Part shown: piece after piece, positions 36,872 through 47,934 of the stretch
Numbering within the stretch: position 1 is the stretch's first letter
Layout of the letters: each line of letters begins with the position of its first letter
NCBI GenBank assembly: GCA_025531455.1
Contig: JAMYHL010000113.1
Coordinates: 35,059 to 99,058, forward strand
Reading direction: 5' to 3'
Length of the DNA stretch: 64,000 bases
Source of the DNA: Apiotrichum sp. Y4204
Taxonomy: Eukaryota; Basidiomycota; Tremellomycetes; Trichosporonales; Trichosporonaceae
Translations under genes and position numbers: made by a program
The notes under the pieces: model-generated
The model's input: the letters and a program-made list of their open reading frames with translations, nothing else
Told to the model about the DNA's origin: nothing
Database searches by the model: none

Positions 36872-39800
36872 GGTGTAGAGACGCGAGACAACACGGGGAG
36901 GGATGGGGAAAGGGCTGGTGGTGCGGAGGGGTATCGTTTGTGTGGGCGGCGAATGTCCTTGCGAGCTCGTGGTGGTGATCTGCTTCGGGCTCGGTCGGAG
37001 TCGTCAAGGCGCGGATCTCAAGGCGGGTCGCCTCCGCGGAATGGGCGATGGCGACGGGGAGAGATCAGACGGCACGTAAACCGTTGTAGCGGGGTCAAGG
37101 CAGAGACGCCGAGCAGAGTGTGTTGTTCTCCCTCGAGTGTTGAACGAGAGAACGAAGAATTGTGTGGATGATAGAATGTGTAGTGTGTTGTGTTTGCGAG
37201 TGGAATGGAAAATGGCTTCTTTTGCTGGTTCGACCCCATACAGCACACACACACACACAAATCTGAAGACACCTCCTGCTTTCCCCTCCCATTCATTCTG
37301 TTCCTCCCCTTCTCCTCTGCTTCCAAGCTCTACAATCTGCTACTGACGACGTACTCACAGGACTAATCTCCTCGTGCTGCCCGCCCGGAAAGGCTCTATG
37401 CATATGCACGCCAAGGGAATGTGCCGCCGCCCCACCAGGGTGCCAAGTCGACCGGAGCTACATACCCAGAGAGCAAGGGCGACACGTCTGACTGAGTGTA
37501 TTGCTTCTCTTGGCTCTTTCCAGCTGCCTCGTTTCCGGCTATGCTTGGGGGTATTCGGCAGCGGCGCAGTGGTAACCCTCTACCTCGCCGAGAGCCCTTC
37601 GCATCTGTGGTCCGGCAGCCGTGGCACCGCCAGCCGAGTGGTTCGTCCCTGGTTGACCTAGGTCCGTCCTCTCCCTCCCCCCCCTGGCTACTGCGTAGGT
37701 TTTGAGCGGGAGTTACGCACTACCAGGACCAAACTCTGTTCCATTGTCATGTGCCTTGGCTGGCGATCCTGCCGCTCAGCTGCAGCGCTGAGGCATAGCT
37801 GGAACGGACACGATGACCGGGTGTTGCAGGAACTGCTGAAGCAAAGGGTCGGTCCAAGTCCCTTCTGTGTTCGGCTACAGCGCAGACGAGCAGAGGTCCC
37901 GCCGTCCCGTCGTCCATTTCATCGAGCACGCCCATTCCGTCGCGTCCTGGTTGCCCGCTGTCGTTCCGCGCTCCGCATTCCTGCAACTGAAAATACCGAG
38001 AAGCACGCTGCACCAGCTGCACAGCCCGCTGTCATGGACAGACTATTTTCGCACAGCACTGGTTCTCGGACTCGTCCGACATATCCGACAGATGAGCTGG
38101 GTGCACGGACACAGACTCTGATGGCTGAATGGCGGTGCGAGGACTGAAGCTGCATAGCCCTGCACGCCCTGCACGCCCTGCACAGTCCTGCAATGCCCTG
38201 TGGACGCTACCTTGTGAGTCATGAGCCAAAGGGTCCTCGAAGGGTCTCAAAAGACTAAACGGACAGCCACAGAGGGTGTGGCGCCTGGTGCGCGACTGAA
38301 TTGTGAATGTGGCGTTTGGTTGTTTGCTGGTATCCCTCTGTGCGTGTCGCGTTCAAAGGTCCTGCGATGAGTCGTGCTACCTGTGACAGCGACGGTGGGC
38401 TGGGTCGTACACTAGTCGGTCCTGGTAGTCAGAGTCAATTGCGACAGAGAGAAACCGGAGTGTGGCTGGCGAATGCGCGTCCAATGCCATCACATGCGCC
38501 CGACTACCTACCAACTGCGGAGTCTGTGCTCTCTGCGTGAGGCACGCGGCGGTGCTGCTGCGTCGCGCATCGGCGCCAACGGTAACTCAAGCTCTCCTGA
38601 TCCTGTCCTGACTGACTCTCTCTCGCGCTTGCTGTGTTGCCTCTCGCTGGAACAATAGCCCACGCAATACAGTATTTCCACAACAGGCGACCCGACATGC
38701 ACCCACACCCCTGTAGTGCGTTTCAGGTAGACGTCCAGCAACGCTCAAGCTCAATCAGGGCAGGAATCATGGATCCCATGGATCCCACACCGGTCTCAGC
38801 GCGTGACTGGCGAGTGTTTCTGGATTAAATCTCCAGGTACGCTGGAGGAACCCGATGAGCTTCGCGCGACGCGCGACGACGACTCGCGGACAAAGAGTGC
38901 ATTGTCGCCGAGCCACTTGGAGCAGTAACGAGCAGAGCTTGGAGACTCGCGACGGGCCAGACTCACTGCCAAGTACTGTACGTTGTGGTTGGTCGATCAC
39001 TAGTCGCGAGTTGCGACACTGAGTGAACGACGGGGAATTCCCGATGACGAAAAGCCCCACGCGAACCGGAGGGACCGAAACCGCATGCCGGCACAGACGT
39101 TCCACCTTTGTCCACAATTAGCACGCTGCCTAGAGAGCCCTGCACAGATTCCGGATACACGACGGTACAGGGAACGACTGATCGAACTGACCGCCATACT
39201 TCTGTCCCACCAAGGTGACATTGTGCTGTACTGCGACTTACCTCAAGTCTCAGGGCCGTTCTCCCGATCTCTGGCATGCAGATGTTGCAAAGAGCCAACG
39301 AGAGTTGAAACCTGAATCTGAACAAGTCGCAGCGTTTAGAGGTTCTCGACTGCAAGCAATTAGGACCTACGGAGGCACCAGAATTCCGAGCTTGACAGCA
39401 ACAGTAATTGTGTTGAACGGGTTCTCACGATCTGAATCGATGAGATCGAGCGATCTCCATCCTGATATACAGTTCCGGCTTGGATCTCCGCTTTGGGAGA
39501 GGAACGATGTGATCTATATCTGATCTGATCACAACTGCCAACTGTACACTCCAACTCGCCCCATTCGCACCCCACGGAACCCCGCGCCCTCGGGCATTTG
39601 GGGTGGGTGACAACATGGCATGAACTGCCCAAATGGGCGCCTGGCACTCGACTTGTTCGTCGAGCACCCCTTGTGTCCGAGGTCCCGCCTGGCGACTGTC
39701 AGAGGCGCGTCCTAGTGCCTGCCCTGCAATGGCTGCACCATGACCTGATGACCTGAAGACCTGGTGAGCGAAAGAGGCAGGACATCTTCATGGGTGGTGG

Positions 39801-40040
39801 TATCTTTAGATCCAACCACGATCCCGAGGGTCCAACGATAACTGACTGACCTCATCATCGGTTTCAGCGTCAAACATCAATCTTCTCACCGATCAATCCC
39901 GCTCACCCTGCTCTCCGCCCATCGGTTGCGTCTCCCGATATCTATGCAATGCAATACATTATCAATTACAATGCCCCGTGAGGACAATATGTTTGTTCTA
40001 CAGTGATGCGTGATGTCGTTAATGGTAAGCCCCTGGCCAT
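36872..40040. other. Gene-free stretch with small simple repeats
   Basis: 3.2 kb without a recognised gene. It includes a (CA)n tract at 37243-37259 and a short CCCTGCACG repeat at about 38157-38200. The left end holds the promoter of the type I membrane protein gene. Confidence 0.5.
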
Positions 40041-42774
40041 TTACAGCGTGCCGTCGACGTTGGCGCGGGTCCACATGGTGACGTCCCAGTCAGGCGGCTG
40101 GACGTTGGGCGTGTTGAGGTGTTCGGAGGAGGCGCCGTCGATCTGGAGGGCATATAGGCGAGGGTGGGGGGGAGGCGTGGGGGTAGTAGTGGGGTTGAGA
40201 GGAGCGAGGGTGCTGCGGCGGGAGAGGGATTTGAGCGAGTTGAGGGAGCGGATCGACGCCGCGTGTGCGAGCAGCTGTGTCGGCGACGGCGGGTTGTGGT
40301 CTGGACCGCCAGGCGTGGAAGGGACGGCACTCGCGACAGAGGCGAACGAGTTGAGAGCGGCCATGTTGAGCGTTGGCATGGGGTTGGCCTGGAGCGCGCG
40401 GATGTGGTCCATGAGCGCGCGCTCGGCATCCGGGTTTGTGCCCCAGCTATTGTCGTACTCCGAGTACGCGGCGAGTGAGACAGGAGTGTTGGGAGACGCG
40501 TCGCCTGGGGTGACGGGGGTCTTGGTTGTGTACTTGGTCGCCTGCGCATCTGGCGGGAAGTAACCGTGCGAGTGGGCGGACGGGGTCATGAGTGCCCGCG
40601 CGGCGACGTCGCTGTCCAGCTCGTAGATTGTGTCGCGTGAGAGATCAATCACATCTGGGTACGCTGGAGCGACGGCCCTCGCCGTGGGATGGAGATACGC
40701 GTTCGGAGCGGTGGGGAGGGCGGACTTGGCAGGCGAGTTCATGTCAAACTCGAACATGCTTGACTTGGGTGTGTGGATATGTGACGTCTCGGCGGAGGAC
40801 AAGTTGCTCTGAATGCTGACGCACGACCCATAGCGGTCGTTGTGGTCGTCCGAGTGCGCGAGAGACGGCGTGCCCGTGCTCGATGTCGTCCACTCGCTGT
40901 CTGTGCGGGTGTGCCCACGGGGCCCTACCACACGGGGAGGAGTGAACGACGAGGGGGGGTGTGACGCCCCCTCCGGCTCGTCCTGGTGCTCGTCGACGGT
41001 GGTGAGGACACGGTCGTTCGAGATGCGGAACTTGCCGGAGCGCGCTGTCGCCGGCGTAGCGGGCGTGGCTAGAGTGGATGCCTCCTCTCGCTCAACGGTT
41101 GTCTCCACGCCGCGCGAGTAGTAGTTATCCTCGAGGGATGCGCCGCGGTGGTGAGCGCGGACCGCGGAGAGGGGAACAGGGTCGTTGTCCGAGCTGCGCC
41201 GGATGTGCGTACCTCGAGACGTGTTCGATGCTACGGAGAGGTGCGAGCCGGCGTGGGACACGCGGGAGACCGCGGGCGAGACTACCTCGGCGATGCTACC
41301 GCCGCCAAAGGTATCGCGCTCCTTTCGCCACTCGCTGGTCTCGACGACGTCGTTGCGAAGCGGGGCGTCTCCGTCCGGAAGGTGGACGATAGGGACCGCT
41401 GGGACCGGGGGTGCGTCGGAGGCGGCGCGGAACAGGCTGGCCGGTGATGCGGGAGAGCTACAGGCCGACTCTGGGTAGATGCTTTCAGCAGACGTGGTGG
41501 AGTACATGGACGTCGGGGAGAATGGGAGCGGGGTAGTGGGGGAGCTGCGTTTCGAGCGGGCCTTGGAGACGGGCCTGCCGCCAGGCCGCGGCGTAGTCGG
41601 CAATGGCGTAGTAACAAGCTGGGTCATCGGTGGTGGCAGGGAAGTGGGCACGGCGTTGCTGCTGCTGTCGTAGGTCCCGACGCTGCTGGTCCTCCTGGGA
41701 CGCGGGGGCGGGCGCGGGGAACGCGACGGCGTGACGGGAGTGACGGCCGAGCGGGCCGGTGTGAGTGGGTAGTTGTGCAGGCTGCGGTCAAACCGCGTGT
41801 CGGTGCTGTAGTCGCTGTGGCTGCTGGTCCCGCTGTTGGAACGGGTGACGGTCCCGCCGACGGTCGAGGTGGGGGAGCCGACGCCGGGCTGCCGGCGGGG
41901 ACCCTTGACACGGGTGGAGACGCGGTGTGGCGTGGTCGAAGGGCGGTTGCGGACGAGCGTCTCGGTGCTACTCTCCGAATCTGTGCGGCGGTGGGGAAGC
42001 ATGGTGTTGCGGTCGCCGATGGCCCGCGGGTTGAGAGTCCCGGGGACATCGTACGCGCCGACAAGCTGGTGCTGAGTGTCCTTGCTATCCTTGGTAAGGG
42101 CCTTTGGCGGGGGACTAAGGCCCGGAGCTGCGGCGCCGGGCACTATAGGGGAACGCGACTCGTCAATGACGGGGTACGCGCGTGAGCTGCTGTTAGCGAC
42201 GTCCGAATAGGAGGTTTCATGAGCACAGCAGTGACAGCAACAGTGATGCGTTTGTGACGGAACATGCACTCTCGTAGTGATCGAGACATCGTACATTATG
42301 CCCAGATCCCGGCCTAAGTCGGGGCTTAGTGCCACCAAAGGTTTCTGGATAGCCAGAACAGCCGTCACGGCCAAGTCGAGTGGCGGTGCCACTGCCAAAC
42401 CTTGTTGCCGGGCCGTGATATGTCTACTCCCACCTCCATATCGTCACCCGGCAGTGTGGAATTCCCGGCCCAGCAGACTCTGTCGCGCGGTCGGTCGCGC
42501 GGGTGCGGTTCCGACGGAAATGCTACAATTGCACTATCACTTTCCGAGATGCTAACCAGAGTTACTCACATAGTCATCGAGGGGAGGGCGGCGATGGCCT
42601 TTTCCTCGTCGACAGGCCTGCGCGTCTTCTTGCGCTGGCGGTAGATCAAGTAGCCTACCCCGCCCGTGGCGATGGCGAGGAGTATGCACACCTGGTTGTC
42701 AGTGAATGTGCTACCCGTGGTGGTATTTGTCTACTCACGACGACGATAGCGACAACATATGGAGCGACAGTCAT
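40041..42774 (-). CDS. Single-pass membrane protein with long cytosolic Ser/Pro-rich tail, function unknown
   Basis: About 767 aa from exons 42739-42774, 42570-42691 and 40041-42186 (intron 1 47 nt, intron 2 383 nt, both frame-preserving). A membrane segment lies near the N-terminus (VVVCILLAIATGGVGYLIY) and is followed at once by RQRKKTRRP. The remaining ~700 residues are disordered and rich in Ser, Thr and Pro, with many SP/TP sites and no recognised domain. Fungal proteins of this type usually have an extracellular part before the TM. The frame is open and Ser/Thr-rich for ~17 codons upstream of the chosen ATG (42774), behind a possible acceptor at about 42825, so an upstream exon may be missing. 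The acceptor of exon 3 could also lie 3 bases earlier. Confidence 0.75.
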
Positions 42775-44331
42775 CGTGGTGGATGCGGTGCGTGTGGAGG
42801 GCTTGGTGGAGGCGTTGGGGGAAGGGAGTTGGTCGCTGGTCGGTCAGGTTAAACGCGGGGTGTTGGTGGCCCAGCCCGATAGTGAAGGCGTTAGCTGCGA
42901 CGGGTTGAAGGCGAAGGCGGCTTCTCTTTAAGTCCGATACGCGGCGAGATGTTCAGATATGGACGGGGGAAACTCGGTGCATCTCGATCCCGTCCCAGGT
43001 ATTATATCTTCTCAGCAAGAAAGACCAAGCATGACCGAGCCGAGCATGACCGTGTCGACAGTGACCCTAACTCGATCTCAGAGGCAGTGAACGCTAGTGA
43101 AAGAGAGTTTGCGCTGGAACGGTCGAAGGTTGCGGCATGCGGACTGGACATGACGGTGCTGCACTCGAGGGCAGAGTCTGGAGCAACGAGCATGCAACAT
43201 CATGTCATGTCCTGTACCACCCCCCTGGCGTACAGTAGAGCGCGGCAGAGCAGTACATGAGCGAGGGGTTCTGGCGTCAGGTTCCTGCGTATTCCCGGCT
43301 TGTTCTGATCGCTCTGCGCATGATCTCATTGGCACCACTCCCGCGGACGATGCTGTAATCCTGCCAGCAGAGACCCCATCTTTGATGGCGATGCCGCGAT
43401 GCTGCCACCCCTTGCTGCCTTGTTGCAACTTGCACCGCGCGCATGCTCCTTTTCCTTCGTGTTCCTCTGCCTGCCAGCAGGTGCCCTGCGGTGGCGCACT
43501 TTTGATGCACGAAACACCACCCCAGGGATACAGGGAAATGTTCTTTGCATCATATCTCAGCCTCTGGTCGTCTGCCCAGCTGGTGCCGCGGCGGTTGGCC
43601 ATTCCCGCATCATCTGTGTGCCTGCTCCCAGGTCTCGACCTCGACCCCAACCTGGGATGGACAGCATTGCAGGATCCCAGACGTTCCAGTAGCTCTGATA
43701 CGAACACCTGTGCGTGCGCTGTTCCCGCAACCTGTGCTGCCCAGGCCTGAGACCTCGTTGCATTCTGAATCATGTTGACTGTCTATGTTGTTTTATTCCA
43801 GTCTTCGCAGTCTAGGAGCTGGAGTAACAAACAATTCGTCGCGGTCACTCGCGTCTCCCAAGTGTTCGCCGTCCGTCAGGATCAGTGCGTGTCCGAGCAC
43901 GGGCGGTGCTGCGCCACAGGGTACAGTGTCCGGATCCATCTGTGGGTCGGATCCAGAGCCAAGCGTTCTGCACAAAGCTGGTTGCAAGTCGTGTGCATGG
44001 CTCGCTCCGGGCTCCGGGGATGGTGGCCCCACGCATCGGGGCCTCGTCGTTTCTAGCATCCGAGCGCCGCATGGTTTCGCTAGGTCACCGCCACGCCCAT
44101 CGCGGACCGGCAGCGGGTCGGAAATGAACTCTACCAGTCGCCTCGATACCGAGCACGCCCGATGCCGATGGAAGCGGATATATTGATAGCGGAAAAAGGT
44201 CTCTGCCGTTGCGTTGCAGACGGAGTTCGAGCCTCTAGCTCTGTTCGGCTCACCATTAGTTCACAGCAGGGCTATTCCGCACTTTCTTAGTATTTCGCCT
44301 GTCGGAAGATAAGCGACTCGCGTGAGGAGAC
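42775..44331. other. Gene-free flank left of the retrotransposons
   Basis: 1.56 kb with no credible gene; it may contain an upstream exon of the preceding membrane protein. The sequence up to 44331 is the old chromosomal flank of the outer LTR element. Confidence 0.45.
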
Positions 44332-44336
44332 CCAGA
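44332..44336. repeat. Target-site duplication of the outer element
   Basis: CCAGA immediately before the left LTR is repeated immediately after the right LTR (57338-57342). The 5 bp length is usual for Ty3-type integrases and shows that 44337-57337 integrated as one unit. Confidence 0.95.
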
Positions 44337-44741
44337 TGTAAGGCTGGTGGCGTCTGGGGATCCCAATGGCGGCGAGAGCCCACGGAGGTAACTAGGTACA
44401 AAAGAGACTGCAGTCGGTTGTAGGAAAGTTCGTATGAGAAATGCAAGATATACATTTGCTACTTGGTATGAGCTCGAATCGCTCGTCTTATATATCGTGG
44501 TGGCCCCCCATAGTCAGATCTCGAACTCGTCGAGTTCGAGATCGAACTGTTCACCCCGCATCGCTTCTTCTACTTAACCGACGCCGAAGGTGGAGCGTTC
44601 CTTCACGGATGGTCCGACGAGGGCATCGGCACGCGTGGAGTTCGAGAACGGACGTATCGCTTTCGACCGATGCCTGTGGAGTCCCCACGGGGCTCGGTGA
44701 TCTTCGGCGCGTCCTGTTTGTTTGTCTTGCAGGGCATGACA
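44337..44741 (-). repeat. 3' LTR of outer element
   Basis: 405 bp, TGTAAGG...GCATGACA on the plus strand. It contains a 27 bp near-perfect palindrome (44517-44543: 13 bp arms around one T). The copy at 56933-57337 differs by T/C at the equivalent of 44469 and by G/A inside the palindrome. Confidence 0.95.
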
Positions 44742-44754
44742 TCCTCCCGTCTCT
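44742..44754 (-). other. Polypurine tract of outer element
   Basis: On the minus strand the 13 bases before the 3' LTR read AGAGACGGGAGGA, a purine-rich run in the expected position for plus-strand primer formation. Confidence 0.6.
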
Positions 44755-45043
44755 AGAGGAGAGATCGAGGACGAAGAAGGGTGGTCGTGTGTGGATGCGG
44801 ATGGTGGATAACTCGTCGTGCAGATCGAGGGGCGCACATGGCAATAGCTTGGCGAGGATCCATGACGGTGGGGCGTGTGTGCAGTTCGTTGATGATGTGA
44901 GGATGGATGATGCGAGGGCTGAGGGGGACGTCGTGGTGAGGAGACAATGCGCGGGCGTGTGTGTCGGGCTCACGATACTTAACCTAGGTTCACACGATCT
45001 TTCTCTTGTTGTTGCAACATCCTTCTCGACAACTCCTTTGATC

Positions 45044-45914
45044 ATGGTTCGTTCCAAGAATTATCGTAACGTGAATTCGTTCATTCCTGCGGCCGGCTCG
45101 GTCGGCCTCTCGGCTCTTCAGGCGCGCTTTAAAAAGGCGCAGAAGAACACAAAGTCGGCCTCGGCGCGCAAGAATCTTCGCGCTTACTCGGACGTCCTCA
45201 AGGCGCATGGTGTCGTGGTTCGTGGTGTCGCGGGTGAGTCCGTTTTTGAACTGGGTGGTGGTCCTAACGAGGTAGAAGCAGATCGGTGCGCTCATTGCAC
45301 CTCTCTTAAAAAGAATTGCTACGGGCCGATGGAGAAGAAGAATAACCAATGGAAACCAGTTAACGGGTACGTACAGTTAGGGTCGAGTAGCTGACGTTAT
45401 AGTTGTCTTCGCTGCGTGGTGGATCATCGTGGTTGTTCGCTTCGCGTGGCCGGAGCGCTGCGTGCTCGCACGCGCATTATTATTCCGGTCGAGAAGCGCA
45501 AGGAGTTCATTCGGCCCGTGGTTCTTGCCGAGCGTGATGCTCGCAACCACGACATCGAGTTGCCGGTCGCCACTCAGGAGGCGCTGCGCCACGTCTTGAA
45601 GGTGGGAAGGTCGTGCTTGTGGTTACTGATTGTAGACGGTGCTGACTTGCGACGACCGGAACCGCGCATTCGAGCTCGAGCTCCCACCGCGCCCGGTCGT
45701 TCACGACATCGACTTTGGGGAGGCTGTGCAACTCGTTCGTCAGTGGGTGAACGAGTCGGACACGGCGCTTGCCGCGGCGATCGCCGCGCGTGCCCGTCGC
45801 GAGCGTGAGCACGAGGAGATCGAGGGTGGTGTTGCCGCCGGCGAAGCTGCGTTCGCCTTCGAGGTGGACGAGATGGAAGTGTTGGAGGGTGAGCAGGTCG
45901 AGGGCGAGGACTGA
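45044..45914 (+). CDS. Antisense zinc-cluster (Zn2Cys6-like) protein gene of the outer element
   Basis: 250 aa from four exons (45044-45233, 45282-45366, 45403-45601, 45636-45914), with introns of 48, 36 and 34 nt; the first has a CCTAAC branch site. It lies within the retrotransposon, on the strand opposite gag-pol, between the 3' LTR and the pol end, convergent with pol (131 bp apart). A basic N-terminus (RFKKAQKNTKSASARKNLR) is followed at residues ~66-106 by CAHCTSLKKNC, a ~17-residue loop, then CLRCVVDHRGC. This is the C-x2-C-x6-C ... C-x2-C-x6-C spacing of GAL4-type binuclear clusters with a longer loop. The C-terminal ~60 residues are acidic (EVDEMEVLEGEQVEGED). Regular splicing and intact frame argue for a real gene. 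DNA binding is inferred, and there is no evidence for what it regulates. Confidence 0.85.
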
Positions 45915-46045
45915 GGAGGTGGTGTTTGGGGTTTGTGTATAGTTATTGATATTATATTATGCGTGGTATGAATGTGTGTTGTGCTTCTGCGAGTGTTTGT
46001 GTATCACAGTCGAACTGAGGGTGGTGGTTACGTCATTTCTCCTGC

Positions 46046-46252
46046 TCAACTCGGAATTTTGAAAGTTCGAGAACGGAGTCGGGTTTCCGGTTGAGGGGTT
46101 TGGTTTGCTCCCGTTTGGGCTCTGTTCCATTCCTCCTCGGATATCAATTGGTAACCCTTCCAACCCTTGGGTTTCGTGGTTTGTTTTGGCTTTTTCGTTT
46201 GGGGGGTAAAGTTGTCGAGTAATTCTTTCCATTCGTTCTTGTATCGGGCCAT
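46046..46252 (-). pseudogene. Outer element chromodomain 3' half, severed
   Basis: 68 codons ending in a stop: the second half of the outer element's chromodomain (helix YKNEWKELLDNF) plus a basic tail. The first half (KVRWSTDEVTWETEETM) is 8.2 kb away at ~54500. The duplicated CATGG includes the ATG codon shared by both halves, so the two join exactly if the inner element is removed. Confidence 0.95.
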
Positions 46253-46254
46253 GG
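46250..46254. repeat. Target-site duplication of the inner element
   Basis: CATGG directly before the inner left LTR is repeated at 54497-54501 directly after the inner right LTR. It splits a continuous chromodomain frame of the outer element. Confidence 0.95.
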
Positions 46255-46597
46255 TGTGAGCGCCGTGCTCTAGACGGGAGCAAACGGAGGCGACTCGCTC
46301 TGAGCGGGGCGGACAGGGATGAATCCGGACGGTGTCGGACGGGTTCGGACAAGATCAGTGCAAGACAATGCAGATATCGAGATCGATGCCGGTCTCGTCT
46401 ATAGAAGGGGACCTATATATATTACAGACGGGGCCGGCCGGTCTCGGACGAAATCGAACGGAGTCGGAGCGTCGGAGCCTTGGCGCGGAGTACGGCCGAG
46501 CCGACGGTGTGGCCGTAAGCGGAGACGGTGCGGTCACGTGACGCGTCGGTTGGGCTCGCACGTGATCGGGCGAGTCAGGACGGCGCGGGCCGTGACA
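46255..46597 (-). repeat. 3' LTR of inner element
   Basis: 343 bp, identical base for base to 54154-54496 by my alignment. It contains three CGGAC repeats exactly 10 bp apart (46325-46350), a second CGG-rich patch (about 46434-46478), and two CACGTG palindromes (46535-46540, 46559-46564). Confidence 0.97.
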
Positions 46598-46610
46598 GGC
46601 TCCCCCCCCA
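46598..46610 (-). other. Polypurine tract of inner element
   Basis: On the minus strand, TGGGGGGGGAGCC abuts the 3' LTR. The run of eight G plus AG is a typical polypurine tract in the expected place. Confidence 0.75.
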
Positions 46611-47934
46611 AGACACGCGCGTGGGCGTCGCGTGAGAGGCGGAGGAGAGGCGAACTCCGGCGGGCGCGCGCGTGTGGCAACATGTAAGGCCGTTTAAGAG
46701 TGGACCGCACTCGTTCCGAGGTTAACCCGCGGATATCCGAGGATAACGGCAGGATAACCTAGGAGGGGCGTTAGGCTACCCTCGGTGATGAGGACTCCTA
46801 ACCGGACACAACTGAAAGGATGCTAGAAGCGTGCAGAAAGCAAGATGCTACGGAGTACAAGGAACAGAACAGGAGTACGAGTATGAGAGATACAAGTAGT
46901 CTGAATTCTTTGGGGATAACCTCAAGAGACGGTCGTGCTTAAGTGTCGTTCTCTAGTGGTTATCCTCTGCGCATCCATCCTACCTAGACGGAGACGTCGC
47001 TCGGAGGTCCGGTGACCTGTAGAAGCAGCTGACCTCGCTTAGCGCAGCGGCGTCGTTACCCGTATCGCCGAGAGTGGCGGAGACGGTGAGACTTGGGGGA
47101 GTCGGAAGTTAATCGTTGGTTAACCTGAGTTATCCAAGGATAACCTCGTGGAACCCATGTGTATCCGGTCGTGTGTGCGTAATGTGGTGTGCCGGAATGT
47201 AAGGGTCTTACACAACACCTCGGTCACGTGACGGCCGCGTTACGTCAGGAGCGACCGTGGTCGGACGTCGGCGAGCGGTCACGTGATGTCGAGGCCGTCG
47301 AGTGCAAGGGGTGGCCGTCGAGCGAGCTGGCAAGAGAAGCGTCGGTCCAGTCGATCTTGTTGTTCAACATCTTCTCATACACCCTCCCTGTCGACTTCGG
47401 CCTCGCCGTTCGCTCGACAGCGTGCACATCCGTCGTTTTTACGGCAAATGTGAGTACTTCCGATTGCGTCGGCCGGGGAGGAACGCGCTCGCCTGCAATG
47501 GCCCGCGCGGCGGCGGATGCGGCCGTCGTCGTCGGCGGCGGCGTCCTGCAGGGGCGGGAGTTGTCTGGTTGCATGGCGCCTGCGTCGAGCAGGGGCAGAG
47601 TGCGGCGGCATGCGCTCCCGGTCGGCCTCGGTCGAGAGCAGCCGGTGGCGGCGCCGTCGGCGTGGATGTTGTCGGTGGCGAGAGCGGCGCTGGCGGCGGC
47701 AGTGAGCTTGCGCTCGGCGAGCAGGATGGCGTGAGAACATTCACAAGGGTGTGTGTGTGTGTCCGCGGATCGTGTGTGACGGGCGCAGTGTCGGTTGGTG
47801 GGGAGGGTGTGGCAGTGCCACACTCGAGCTAACAGGACCAGTTTTTTTCAATTAACAACAACAATATGGTCGGTCATGGACGGCGGCGGGCTGCAACGGG
47901 CGGTGACGGGAACGCTGATGGTTAGGCGGCTGTA
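46611..47934 (+). promoter_or_regulatory. Putative control region of the inner antisense gene
   Basis: 1.3 kb between the 3' LTR and the antisense gene. It holds six copies of GGATAAC or its complement (46741, 46752, 46914, 46959, 47129, 47138), two of them forming the palindrome GTTATCCAAGGATAAC at 47129-47144. It also has two GGTCACGTGA sites (47223 and 47278) matching a site in the LTR. Frames at 47189-47734 (+), 47302-47832 (+) and 47245-47823 (-) overlap here; none has a motif or consistent composition, so I do not call them, though an upstream exon of the antisense gene could be hidden. Confidence 0.4.

Noticed and set aside
37225..37245. GGTTCGACCCC, a B-box-like match
   Set aside because: No matching T-stem and no A-box at the right distance, so not called a tRNA.
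46319..46687. Frame beginning MNPDGVGRVR, repeated at 54218
   Set aside because: It lies in both LTR copies, so it is just LTR sequence read as protein.
47189..47832. Overlapping frames of 176-192 codons on both strands in the inner element
   Set aside because: They overlap one another in several frames, which GC-rich DNA often produces, and none shows a domain or conserved motif; treated as control region.
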